From: a bacterium
Lineage (GTDB): Bacteria > Myxococcota_A > UBA9160 > UBA4427
Direction of reading: 5' to 3'
NCBI GenBank assembly: GCA_024742285.1
Contig: JANSYR010000003.1
Location: forward strand, 62,001-126,000
DNA length: 64,000 nucleotides
Made by a program: the position numbers and the translations under genes. Shown piece by piece: positions 49,725-57,554 of this stretch (its first letter is position 1; every line of letters starts with the position of its first letter). The notes below the pieces were generated by a model, which was not told the DNA's origin, searched no databases, and saw only the letters and a list, made by a program, of their open reading frames with translations.

Positions 49725-50987
49725 TCAGCCTCCGAGGGCGCGCTCCGCGAACCAGTAGAGGCCCAGCCCGCAGAGAGCTGCGGCCGAGAGCTCTGCCGCC
49801 CAACGGACGGTGCCCTCCGAAGCGAAGCGCCGTCCCGCCCAGAGCGCGGGCCAGAGCAGGAGCACGACGCCGATCTGCCCGATCTCGACGCCCAGGTTGA
49901 AGCCCAGGAGGGCAGGGACGAGTCGGTCCGCGGGCAGTGTCATCTCGACCAGGATGCCGGCGAAGCCGAAGCCGTGAACGAGACCGAACGCGAAGGTGAG
50001 GCAGATGCGGAGCCACTGACTCGAGCTGCGGGTGAGGAGCGCGAAGTAGCAGAGGGTGAAGATCGCGAGTCCGCCCACGGTCAGGAGCGGCAGCTCCATC
50101 GTTCCGGTCGTCGTCGCGAGCCCGACGCCGGCGAGGCCGGCGAGGACCGCGAACGGGACGACGCGCGGGCGTCCCGCGAGCATCCAGCCCTTCTCGATCG
50201 CCACGAGCGCGACGGAGAACGCGATCACTGCTTCGACGGCGGCGGCCCGAGGGTGCACGACCTCCATGACGGCGAGGGCCAGGGTCAGGCTGTGGGCCAG
50301 GGTGAAGCCGGTGACGAGGCGCGCGACTTCGCCCAGGCGTCCGGCGAGGAGCAGCAGACCGAAGACGAACGCAAGGTGGTCCCAGCCGGTCAGGATGTGC
50401 TCGACGCCGAGGACGAGGTAGTCGATCAGGCGACTGCCCGCGGCGTCTTCGATCGGAGTCGCCTCGCCGCCGATCGATCGCAGGACGAAGGACGGGTTCG
50501 CTTCGGTCAGGACCTGCTCCCGCAGCGTCTCGGACTGGCCGGCGAAGCGGGCGCGAGCGAAGTGCATGTGGCTCGGTGCGACGGCCAGGAGGAGTCGGCT
50601 TCGGATCGCGAGGTGGGTGGCTTCTTCGGGACAGACGACCCGCCACTCGTATCGGACCCAGCCCTCTCGATCCGGACGGCGGACCGCGCGGTCGCTGGGG
50701 ACACAGGCCACGCCGTCGGCGACCAGCTGGAGCTCCGTCGGGAAGACGCGCGCCGGCAGGTCTGGACTGCCCGCGGCGGGCGCGACCGAGACGCTCCCGG
50801 GCGGTAGGGCCTCCGGGCCGATCCGGCTCAACTCGAGCAGCTTCAGACGGACGGAGACGCGCGCCTCGGCGCCATCGATCTCCCAGCTCGAGTAGGAGAC
50901 GCTCTTTCCATGCGCATGGGCCTGGCCGCTGGCCCAGAGCGCCAGGAGCAGAGAGAGGACGAGCAGGGATCGCGGGCGAGGGGCCAT
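49725..50987 (-). CDS. HupE/UreJ-type membrane protein
   Basis: A 420-residue protein. The signal peptide ends ALWASGQAHAHG. A periplasmic beta-rich domain spans about 25-175. A polytopic C-terminal domain follows with the HupE/UreJ_2 signature: VLGVEHILTGWDHLAFVFGL, VTGFTLAHSLTLALA, VEAVIAFSVALVAIE, FAFGLVHGFGFAGIL and LGFNLGVEIGQ. Conserved His/Asp in these segments suggest metal (nickel/cobalt) transport, but the long secreted-domain form is not characterised. ATG 50987 has no ribosome-binding site; TAGAGT lies nine bases upstream. Confidence 0.88.
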   Translation of the reverse strand: MAPRPRSLLVLSLLLALWASGQAHAHGKSVSYSSWEIDGAEARVSVRLKLLELSRIGPEALPPGSVSVAPAAGSPDLPARVFPTELQLVADGVACVPSDRAVRRPDREGWVRYEWRVVCPEEATHLAIRSRLLLAVAPSHMHFARARFAGQSETLREQVLTEANPSFVLRSIGGEATPIEDAAGSRLIDYLVLGVEHILTGWDHLAFVFGLLLLAGRLGEVARLVTGFTLAHSLTLALAVMEVVHPRAAAVEAVIAFSVALVAIEKGWMLAGRPRVVPFAVLAGLAGVGLATTTGTMELPLLTVGGLAIFTLCYFALLTRSSSQWLRICLTFAFGLVHGFGFAGILVEMTLPADRLVPALLGFNLGVEIGQIGVVLLLWPALWAGRRFASEGTVRWAAELSAAALCGLGLYWFAERALGG

Positions 50988-51165
50988 CGGCGCGCGACTC
51001 TAGCGCGCCGATTCCCCCGGGTGAAGTCCGTGCGAACGCGCTTCCGAGGGGGTTTCGCGTCGCGCTCGAAACGCGAGAAATCGGCGAGAGATGGGCGTGC
51101 TGGACGCCGAATCCGAGGTCTGGAGCCGGAAAAACGCGTCCTCAGATCGTTCTTCCCGCCTGGGG

Positions 51166-51193
51166 TTGCGGAAACTCCAACCTGTGCTAGTAT
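51166..51193 (+). promoter_or_regulatory. Sigma-70-like promoter facing a terminator
   Basis: TTGCGG (51166-51171), a 16-bp spacer ending in TGC (extended -10), then TAGTAT (51188-51193). Transcription would start near 51200 and run at once into the hairpin at 51209-51246. Confidence 0.5.
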
Positions 51194-51208
51194 CTGGCTA
51201 TCGCATTC

Positions 51209-51246
51209 AAAAATCCCGCAAGCCACACGGCTCGCGGGATTTTTTC
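51209..51246. terminator. Bidirectional Rho-independent terminator
   Basis: AAAAATCCCGC and AGCC pair with GGCT and GCGGGATTTTT around an ACAC loop, with a single opposed A/C mismatch (51220/51233) in the stem. A-tract and T-tract flank it on both strands. It ends the minus-strand pilus operon, whose last stop is about 55 bases away. Confidence 0.88.
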
Positions 51247-51301
51247 GTTCCGGGGGGGGCTCTCCGGGCTGTCGCTCTCCCCAGGGGGCTGTCGCGTGTC
51301 C

Positions 51302-51964
51302 TCAGAGGCCGAAGAGCCAGCGGAGGAGCCAGCCCAGCCAGCCCCAGCCGCCATCGTCGTCCTCGTCTTCTTCATCGTCCTCTTCATCTTCCTCCTCCCC
51401 TTCGTCCTCCTCGGGCTCGTCCGCCGGCTCTTCTTCCTCCTCGGGATCCTCCTCGACCTCTTCTTCGTCGTCCTCTTCCTCTTCTCCGCCCCCGCCGCCT
51501 CCGCCCCCCACGGTCGCGGGATCGACGAACGCGATCGCGAGGGTCTCCTCCCGGTAGACGAAGTCCCGACCGGGACTGCCGTCGCTCACGCTCACCGACA
51601 GGTGGACGCTCAGGCGTTCGGCATCGTCCTCGACGTGTCGGGACTCGGTGCACGAGACCACGACGCTCTGGCCGGACAGAGCGCCGCCCGAGAGAGTCAG
51701 GGTGGTGGACGCGCTCGGGCATCCGACCGCTGCGACGGCGGCGGCGCGAGCCCACTCCGTACCGGCGCGGGCCGCCCACTCCGCGCGCTCTCCGAGCACG
51801 GCCTGGCTCGCGGCCGACGTCTGGAGCGCATTCATCCGAATCATCAAAGCACCGGTCGTACCGAGCACGGCGAGGAGCGCGAGCGCGGCGATCAGCGCGA
51901 ATCCGCCGCTTCCGCGTCGAGGTGCCGGCGACGGGCTGGATCGGATGGCCGCTTCACGGTGCAT
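51302..51964 (-). CDS. MshP-like pseudopilin with acidic, Trp-ended tail
   Basis: A 220-residue protein. Prepilin-like N-terminus: basic leader ending GSGG, then FALIAALALLAVLGTTGALM, without the usual Glu5, as in MshP/PilX-type proteins. The body is small with two Cys. Residues 153-160 are eight Gly. Residues 161-204 hold 38 Asp/Glu out of 44, and the last 16 residues are Trp/Leu-rich (GGWGWLGWLLRWLFGL). It is the last gene of the MSHA-type operon and overlaps the MshO-like gene by 11 bases. The tail is unlike ordinary MshP. Confidence 0.75.
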   Translation of the reverse strand: MHREAAIRSSPSPAPRRGSGGFALIAALALLAVLGTTGALMIRMNALQTSAASQAVLGERAEWAARAGTEWARAAAVAAVGCPSASTTLTLSGGALSGQSVVVSCTESRHVEDDAERLSVHLSVSVSDGSPGRDFVYREETLAIAFVDPATVGGGGGGGGEEEEDDEEEVEEDPEEEEEPADEPEEDEGEEEDEEDDEEDEDDDGGWGWLGWLLRWLFGL

Positions 51965-52865
51965 GGCGGACCTCCACCTGCTCGAGAACGCGAACGCGTT
52001 CCCCGCCGCTCTCGACGACCAGCTCGATGGTGACCAGCCCGCCCTTGTCCGACGCGCCCGGATCGTAGGAGAACGAACATCGCTCGACGTCGACCGCCGC
52101 GAGCGCGGCGCTTCCGCCCGTCAGCGGGGCCGCGTTCCGGTCGCTGGGCTGGGCCGCATGGGTTCCGTAGCTCGTGACGCGCCAGAGGCTTCGGTCGGTC
52201 GAATCCCACACGTAGCTGATCGGCGCGTGCGTGAAGTAGAAGCGCTGGGTCACGGAGGCGCCAGCGAAGGTGTGTGCGGACGTGAGCTGGATCTGGTCCT
52301 CGTCGCCGTCGTCGACGACGCTCACGCGGGCGGAGAAGGGTGTGATCGCGCCCGGGTCGCGGTTGGCGGCCGCGTCGTCCCACAGGGTCGTTGGACTCGT
52401 CGGACCGACGACGACCCGCGCGCCCGAAGCCATGTTCACGCCGTAGGCGACGGTTCGGTTCGCGAGCCGTCCGAGGACGTTGAAGCTGTCGTCGGCCGCG
52501 AGCGTCAGCCGATCCGAATCCGCCGAGTGGTCCGCTTCGTCGGGCCCGCCGGGATCGTTGACGCCCTCGGTCGCGCGGTAGGGGCCTGCGTGCGTCGCAG
52601 GCATGAGCTCGAGCGCGGATCCGCCGGCGGCGACGCGAACGCTCTTGGGGACCGCCTGTTGGATGTCTCGCGTCAGGCGAGTCAACGCGATCTCGGCGAT
52701 CTCCACCATCTCGGCGCGGCGCCCGACGGCTTCCCGAGCGGCGACCGGATGACGCAGGAGTCCCGTGAGGCCGACCGCGAGCACGCCCGTCATGGCGATC
52801 GTGATCGTCAGCTCGAGGATCGTCAGTCCGTCGTTTCGCCCTTTCGACATGCCGCGCCGACTCAT
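51954..52865 (-). CDS. MshO-like minor pseudopilin
   Basis: A 303-residue protein. Type IV prepilin leader and cleavage region: NDG then LTILELTITIAMTGVLAVGL with Glu5. The body is beta-rich, with pairs such as RFYFTHAPISYVWD and RCSFSYDPG. Position between MshD-like and MshP-like genes matches mshO of the Vibrio MSHA locus. ATG 52865 overlaps the MshD-like stop (ATGA); an internal ATG at 52850 is possible. Confidence 0.82.
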   Translation of the reverse strand: MSRRGMSKGRNDGLTILELTITIAMTGVLAVGLTGLLRHPVAAREAVGRRAEMVEIAEIALTRLTRDIQQAVPKSVRVAAGGSALELMPATHAGPYRATEGVNDPGGPDEADHSADSDRLTLAADDSFNVLGRLANRTVAYGVNMASGARVVVGPTSPTTLWDDAAANRDPGAITPFSARVSVVDDGDEDQIQLTSAHTFAGASVTQRFYFTHAPISYVWDSTDRSLWRVTSYGTHAAQPSDRNAAPLTGGSAALAAVDVERCSFSYDPGASDKGGLVTIELVVESGGERVRVLEQVEVRHAP

Positions 52866-53347
52866 CGGTTCGTCCGGAACGCGCTCAGGACGACCCGGCG
52901 ACCGGTCGGATCGGTCACGGTCGAGTCGATGCGCAGTACGTCGTTCGGGCCGATCAACGCTCCGAGGCTCGCGTCCGTCACGACGTCGATCTGGACGCGG
53001 TAACCTTCCAGCCCCGTGATCGCCGTGTCGAACTGGTCGCGTGCGCCCGTCTGGTCGAGGCCGTCGAAGTCGCAGACGTTGTCGTAGAGATCGCGGCTCG
53101 CCTCCGGCGTGGGGCAGACGTCGCTCGTCTCCGGATCGAGGTAGTCGAGGGCGACGGCTTCGGTCAGGTAGGCGCTCGCGATCGAGAGCGCCTGCCGCTC
53201 GAGCATCGGCGCCGTGCTCTGCCGGGTCGTCGTGTCGACCACGAGCATCGTCCCCGTCAACGCGATCGAGATCACGACGATCGCGACGACGAGCTCGATC
53301 AGACTCGTCCCTGCCGTTCGCCGCGAAGTACGTGCCTCAGAGCGCAC
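52862..53347 (-). CDS. MshD-like minor pseudopilin
   Basis: A 161-residue protein. Short leader VRSEARTSRRTAG, then TSLIELVVAIVVISIALTGT, a prepilin helix with Glu5. Four Cys are absent from the helix, and two lie in a VCPTPEA...NVCDFD pair that may form a disulfide. GTG 53347 gives the expected short leader and overlaps the MshC-like gene by 11 bases; a longer frame to 53437 would give an implausible 44-residue leader. Named by position and N-terminus. Confidence 0.78.
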   Translation of the reverse strand: MRSEARTSRRTAGTSLIELVVAIVVISIALTGTMLVVDTTTRQSTAPMLERQALSIASAYLTEAVALDYLDPETSDVCPTPEASRDLYDNVCDFDGLDQTGARDQFDTAITGLEGYRVQIDVVTDASLGALIGPNDVLRIDSTVTDPTGRRVVLSAFRTNR

Positions 53348-53840
53348 GGACCAGCCCCGTTTCTCCGACGGCCGAGATCGTGCGGCCCCCGACGGAGACG
53401 GTCGCGTCGAAGACGGCACCCGCATCGTTCGTGACACGGCCCAGCTCGTCGAAGATCATCGGGTCCAGGTCGCTGGTGATCGCGACACCCGACGGCATCG
53501 TCGCTACGAAAGGGGTGCGATTCGTCTCGGGGTCGGCGATCGGCGAACCGAAGGCGCCGGTTCGACAGGAAGCCCGCTGGTCGAGCGTGTAGCCCGACCC
53601 GGAGAAGGCGACGCGAACCGGGCAGCCCGAGCTGGCGCCGAGGCGCCGTGCGAAGCGCAGGTCTGCGAGCGCCTTCCGGTGGGCCTGAGCCGCGGCCAGA
53701 TCGCTGATCGAGAGCATGCGGGGCGCCGCGGTCACGGCGACGATGCCGATGATCACGATCACGACGATCGTCTCGAGCAGCGTGAAGCCCTCGCCCAGGC
53801 GAGGATCAAGCTCCCGTTCGCGATCGTGTCCGCCGGGCAC
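53337..53840 (-). CDS. MshC-like minor pseudopilin
   Basis: A 167-residue protein. Leader RERELDPRLGEG then FTLLETIVVIVIIGIVAVTA, a canonical prepilin peptidase site with Glu5. One Cys pair (SSGCPVRV, RASCRTG) is typical of MshC. The start is GTG 53840, ten bases after the major-pilin-like gene. Lies directly downstream of the MshA-like gene, as in Vibrio. Confidence 0.83.
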   Translation of the reverse strand: MPGGHDRERELDPRLGEGFTLLETIVVIVIIGIVAVTAAPRMLSISDLAAAQAHRKALADLRFARRLGASSGCPVRVAFSGSGYTLDQRASCRTGAFGSPIADPETNRTPFVATMPSGVAITSDLDPMIFDELGRVTNDAGAVFDATVSVGGRTISAVGETGLVRAL

Positions 53841-53849
53841 GAATCCGTC

Positions 53850-54356
53850 TCAGGGGACGGTGACCACGATCTGCCCGTTGCCCGTGTTGTAGGCGATCGA
53901 GCGACCCGCGACGGGATTGTACGTGTACGTGCAGGTCGTGTTGTCGGTCGTGGCCTGCCATTCGGCGGAGGTGTTGGTCGCGATCGAGGGCGCGTCGCTC
54001 AGCAGCGAGTTCCAGACCTGGATGCATTCGGTTGCCGAGGTCGTCCCGTTGCCGCCGCCGGCATTCGAGTTCTCCGGCCAGCCGGCATCGTTGAAGCCGA
54101 TGGTCACGCCGCCTTCCAGGGTGGCGGAGTTCACCGCGGCCGTGGCGCCCTGCGCAATCCAGGACGCGTGGCTCAGGTTCACGCCGCTCGAGATCGCGCC
54201 GCCGATCGCCTGGGTCTTGGCGTTGTGCGCCTCCCCGGTCATGTCGATGAAGCGGGGCAGCGCGGTCGCCGCGAGAATGCCGATGATGACGATCACGACG
54301 ACCAGCTCGATGATCGTGAAGCCCTGGTTTCGACGTCGATGAGTGCGAGCGTCCAT
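53850..54356 (-). CDS. MshA-like major type IV pilin
   Basis: A 168-residue protein. Short leader MDARTHRRRNQG and mature N-terminus FTIIELVVVIVIIGILAATA with Glu5, a strong type IVa/MSHA pilin signature. The C-terminal region has the two-Cys D-region (ATECIQVW, NTTCTYTY). ATG 54356 has AGGAG six bases upstream; ATG 54380 would extend the leader. A 179-bp gap with an inverted repeat separates it from the machinery genes, as expected for a pilin needing higher expression. Probably the main fibre subunit. Confidence 0.87.
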   Translation of the reverse strand: MDARTHRRRNQGFTIIELVVVIVIIGILAATALPRFIDMTGEAHNAKTQAIGGAISSGVNLSHASWIAQGATAAVNSATLEGGVTIGFNDAGWPENSNAGGGNGTTSATECIQVWNSLLSDAPSIATNTSAEWQATTDNTTCTYTYNPVAGRSIAYNTGNGQIVVTVP

Positions 54357-54535
54357 GGAGATCTCCTGTGAATGCGCCATCGATTCTCCGATCGGAGGTC
54401 CGTACCGTGCCCGGCGCACTGGGTTGGAATTCGGTTCACCACACCTCGAGCTTTACCGTGTGAGTGGATTCCTTCGATTCGCTCCACCGGGGCTCGATGA
54501 ATGACCCGAGCACGCCTACGGTCATTTCTCCAGGG
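54357..54535. other. Gap between MshG-like and MshA-like genes
   Basis: A 179-bp spacer in an otherwise tightly packed operon. It contains AATGACC (54500-54506) and GGTCATT (54520-54526), a 7-bp inverted repeat around 13 bases. It may hold a pilin-specific promoter or an mRNA processing hairpin. Confidence 0.4.
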
Positions 54536-55762
54536 TCATCCCTTGGCGGCCGACGCCATCTCCCACATCGGGAGGTAGACGCCGAGGGCGAGGACGAGGA
54601 CGAGCGCGCCGACGAAGATCATCATCACGGGCTCGATGAGGTCGCCGAGGGTCTTCAGGTCGTAGTCGACCTCGCGCTCGTAGTACCCGGCGACTTCCGA
54701 GAGCGTGTCCTCGACGGCACCGGTCTCCTCCCCGACCGAAAGCATCTGGAGGACGAGCGGGGTGAACAGGCCGCTCGAGTAGGCGGCCGCCGTCAGTGCG
54801 TCGCCGCCCTCGATGTCCCGCCGGATCTCCTGGATCTGTTCACCGACGGAGTCGTTGTCGACCGCTCGAGCAGCGATCGAGAGGCATTGCGTCACCGGGA
54901 GCCCGGCGCCCAGGGTGATCGCGAGCGTGCGGCAGAACCGGGCCATCAGCGCGCGTTCGAGGATCCCGCCGATCTTCGGTACGCGAAGGACCAGACGGTC
55001 CCACTGCTTGTGCCCCTCCGGAGTGGCGTGCCATTTGCGCGCCAGCCATGCGGCGCAGAGGAGCATGGAGAGAGCGATGTGCCAGTAAGTGGTCGTGAGC
55101 TCCGACGTCGTGATGAGGAGCCGGGTCGCCCAGGGGAGGTCGGAGCCGAAGCTCGAGAAGAGATTCGCGAAGGGCGGTACGACGTAGACGTCGATCACCG
55201 CGACCGAGACGATCATCGCGATCAGCACCATCGTCGGATACCGGAACGCGCTCTTGATCCGTTTGCGGGTCTCGTCCTCGAGCTCGAGGTAGCCGTGCAG
55301 CTGCTCGAAGGACTCTTCCAACCGTCCGGAGCTCTCTCCGATGTGGACGACCGAGATGAAGAGGTTCGAGAAGACGTCGGGATAGTTCTGCAGGACACTC
55401 GCGAGTTCGCGTCCCTTCTCCAACTCGTCGGCGACTTCACCGAGGATGCGCCCGAACTCGGGATTGCGCATCGAATCCGCGAGGCCACGCAGGCCGCGCG
55501 TGATCGGGACGCCCGCGCGGGACAACGTCACCATCTGGCGACAGAACATGATCACGTCCACGAGATCGATCGATCGACGATTCCACCAGCGGGAGAGCCC
55601 GGACGCGACGTCGTCGCCCGCTGCGCCGGATTCCTGGATCCGGACCGGAACGATCCCCTTCGCCGTCAGCTCTGCCGCGACGCTGCTCGTGGACGCGGCT
55701 TCGATCCGTCCCCGGATCGACTCTCCGCTCGAGCTCCGGCCTGTGTACTCGAATAACGCCAA
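54536..55762 (-). CDS. MshG-like inner-membrane platform protein (GspF family)
   Basis: A 408-residue protein of the T2SF/PilC family. N-terminal FEYTGRSSSGESIRGRI and IMFCRQMVTLSRAGVPITRGL, a duplicated T2SF domain (second copy LMARFCRTLAITLGAGLPV), and transmembrane helices near 170-195, 220-240 and 380-400 (MMIFVGALVLVLALGVYLP). It forms the inner-membrane base on which the assembly ATPase acts. TTG 55762 has GGAG eight bases upstream. Confidence 0.92.
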   Translation of the reverse strand: MALFEYTGRSSSGESIRGRIEAASTSSVAAELTAKGIVPVRIQESGAAGDDVASGLSRWWNRRSIDLVDVIMFCRQMVTLSRAGVPITRGLRGLADSMRNPEFGRILGEVADELEKGRELASVLQNYPDVFSNLFISVVHIGESSGRLEESFEQLHGYLELEDETRKRIKSAFRYPTMVLIAMIVSVAVIDVYVVPPFANLFSSFGSDLPWATRLLITTSELTTTYWHIALSMLLCAAWLARKWHATPEGHKQWDRLVLRVPKIGGILERALMARFCRTLAITLGAGLPVTQCLSIAARAVDNDSVGEQIQEIRRDIEGGDALTAAAYSSGLFTPLVLQMLSVGEETGAVEDTLSEVAGYYEREVDYDLKTLGDLIEPVMMIFVGALVLVLALGVYLPMWEMASAAKG

Positions 55763-55806
55763 CGGGTATCTCCAGCTTGCCTGCTCGGATCAGGCCCGCC
55801 CGGGGC

Positions 55807-57552
55807 TCAGGCCGTCACCTTCGCGGCTCGCGCCTTCAGACCGGCGCCGGTGTCTTCCTGCTCACCGGCGATCCGGAGGACTTCCTCGAGGGTCGTCGTC
55901 CCCTTGGAGGCGTACTCGAGGGCGCAGATCGAGAGCGGGCGGAATCCCTTCGTCTCGGCCGCGGCGGCGATGTACGCCTGGGTGTCGTTCCGACGAAGGG
56001 CGTCAGCCATCGCTTCGTCGATCTCGAGCAGCTCGTAGACGCCCGTGCGACCCTTGTAGCCCGTGCCATTGCATTGCGGGCATCCCCGGCCCATGAGGAA
56101 ATCCAGGAACTCCGCGCTCTCTCCGGCATTCGCCCGAAGCCACATCTTCTCCTGGCTCGTCAGCTTGTAGGGCTCCGCGCACGACTCGCACACGCGCCGA
56201 ATCAAGCGCTGCGCGAGGACCGCGGAAAGCGCGGTCGCGACGAGGAAGCCTTCCGCGCCCATGTCCAGGAGACGAGCGGCGCTCCCCGCGGCGCTGTTCG
56301 TGTGGAGGGTCGAGAAGACGAGGTGTCCGGTCATCGCCGATCGAAGCGCGATCTCCGCCGTCTCCTGGTCGCGCATCTCACCGATCATCACCACGTCCGG
56401 ATCCTGTCGGAGGGCCGATCGGAGCACGGAGGCGAAGCTCAATCCGATCTTCGCGTTGACCTGGCATTGCTGGATTCGTGGCAGGCGGTATTCGACCGGA
56501 TCCTCCGCGGAGATGATCTTCTTGGTCGACTCGTTGAGTTCGGCGAGCGCGCCATAGAGTGTCGTCGTCTTGCCGCTACCGGTCGGGCCCGTCACGAGGA
56601 TGAGCCCGTGTGGCTGATGGATGAAGTGACGGAAGCGGCGAAGGATTCTGTCCGGCATGCCGATGCCGTCGAGCCCGAGGGCATCGTCGCTCTGGTCCAG
56701 GAGGCGCATGACGACGGATTCTCCCCACTGAACGGGGAGGGTCGACACGCGCACGTCGATGTTGCGCCCGCTCACGCGGATGTTGAAGCGGCCATCCTGG
56801 GGCAACCGTCGCTCGGAGATGTTCAGGCCGGACATCAGCTTGAGCCGCAGGACCAGCGCCGACGCGATTCGCGTCTCCTTCATCGTCTGTTCGTTCAGGA
56901 CACCGTCGACCCGTTGACGGATTCGAAGGCAGTTCTCGTCGGGCTCGATGTGGATGTCCGACGTGCCGACCTGGACGGCGTCCTCGAAGATCGATTTCAG
57001 GAGCCGGACGACCGCCGCGTCGTTCTCCTGCGCGCCCGACTCCAGCTGCGAAAGGTCGAAATCCGAACCGGAATCGAGCTCCTCGTGAAGCTCCTCGGCG
57101 AGCGTGTGGATCTCGCTCGTCTTCCGGTAGTTCCGGTCGATCGCGGCGAGCAGCTCCGATTCCCGCACGACGGCGGGCTCGACCGACGTCTTGATGATCC
57201 GCTCGATCTCGTCCATCGCGAAGATGTTCGTCGGATCGGCCATGCCCACGAGCGCCGTGTCGTTCTTGACGTCGAGCACGATCGCGCGAAATCGGCGCGC
57301 GTAGGTCTCGGGCAGGAGCTCGACGACCTTGGGCTTCGTTTCGTACCGGGTCATGTCGACCTTGGGGATGTCGAGCTGCTGCGAGAGGAAGTTCAGGAAC
57401 TCGTCCTCGTCGATGTACCGGGCCTCGATCAGCTGTCGTCCCAGCTTGAGCCCGCTCTTCTTCTGGGCGGCGAGCGCGGATTCGAGCTGCTGCTGGGAGA
57501 TGACCTCGTTCTCGACCAGGAGCTCGCCGATTCGGACCTTCTTGCGGGCCAT
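55807..57552 (-). CDS. MshE-like pilus extension ATPase (GspE/PulE family)
   Basis: A 581-residue AAA ATPase. The N-terminal MshEN domain starts RIGELLVENEVISQQQLESA and repeats LGRQLIEARYIDEDEFLNF; in Vibrio MshE this tandem motif binds c-di-GMP. The core has Walker A GPTGSGKTTT (about 321-330), an Asp box (AEDPVEYRL), Walker B RQDPDVVMIGEMRD, a His box STLHTN, and a zinc tetracysteine (CESC, CPQC). It powers pilus extension. ATG 57552 is preceded by GGAGGAA overlapping the previous stop, so the two genes are coupled. Confidence 0.95.
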   Translation of the reverse strand: MARKKVRIGELLVENEVISQQQLESALAAQKKSGLKLGRQLIEARYIDEDEFLNFLSQQLDIPKVDMTRYETKPKVVELLPETYARRFRAIVLDVKNDTALVGMADPTNIFAMDEIERIIKTSVEPAVVRESELLAAIDRNYRKTSEIHTLAEELHEELDSGSDFDLSQLESGAQENDAAVVRLLKSIFEDAVQVGTSDIHIEPDENCLRIRQRVDGVLNEQTMKETRIASALVLRLKLMSGLNISERRLPQDGRFNIRVSGRNIDVRVSTLPVQWGESVVMRLLDQSDDALGLDGIGMPDRILRRFRHFIHQPHGLILVTGPTGSGKTTTLYGALAELNESTKKIISAEDPVEYRLPRIQQCQVNAKIGLSFASVLRSALRQDPDVVMIGEMRDQETAEIALRSAMTGHLVFSTLHTNSAAGSAARLLDMGAEGFLVATALSAVLAQRLIRRVCESCAEPYKLTSQEKMWLRANAGESAEFLDFLMGRGCPQCNGTGYKGRTGVYELLEIDEAMADALRRNDTQAYIAAAAETKGFRPLSICALEYASKGTTTLEEVLRIAGEQEDTGAGLKARAAKVTA

Positions 57553-57554
57553 GT

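Larger units (their letters stand above)
50988..51301. other. Intergenic region, HupE-like gene / pilus operon end
   Basis: Contains TAGAGT at 50997-51002 (minus strand) before the HupE-like gene, an extended -10 promoter (51166-51193) and the terminator at 51209-51246. Next to the pilus gene there is a pair of GGGCTGTCGC direct repeats (51266-51275, 51286-51295). No protein gene is supported. Confidence 0.6.

Noticed and set aside
51180-51250. Possible tRNA-like fold
   Set aside because: No cloverleaf or T-loop; the structure is a simple terminator stem.
51340-51500. CT-rich low-complexity stretch as a microsatellite or repeat array
   Set aside because: It is explained by the Glu/Asp-rich tail of the MshP-like gene read on the minus strand.
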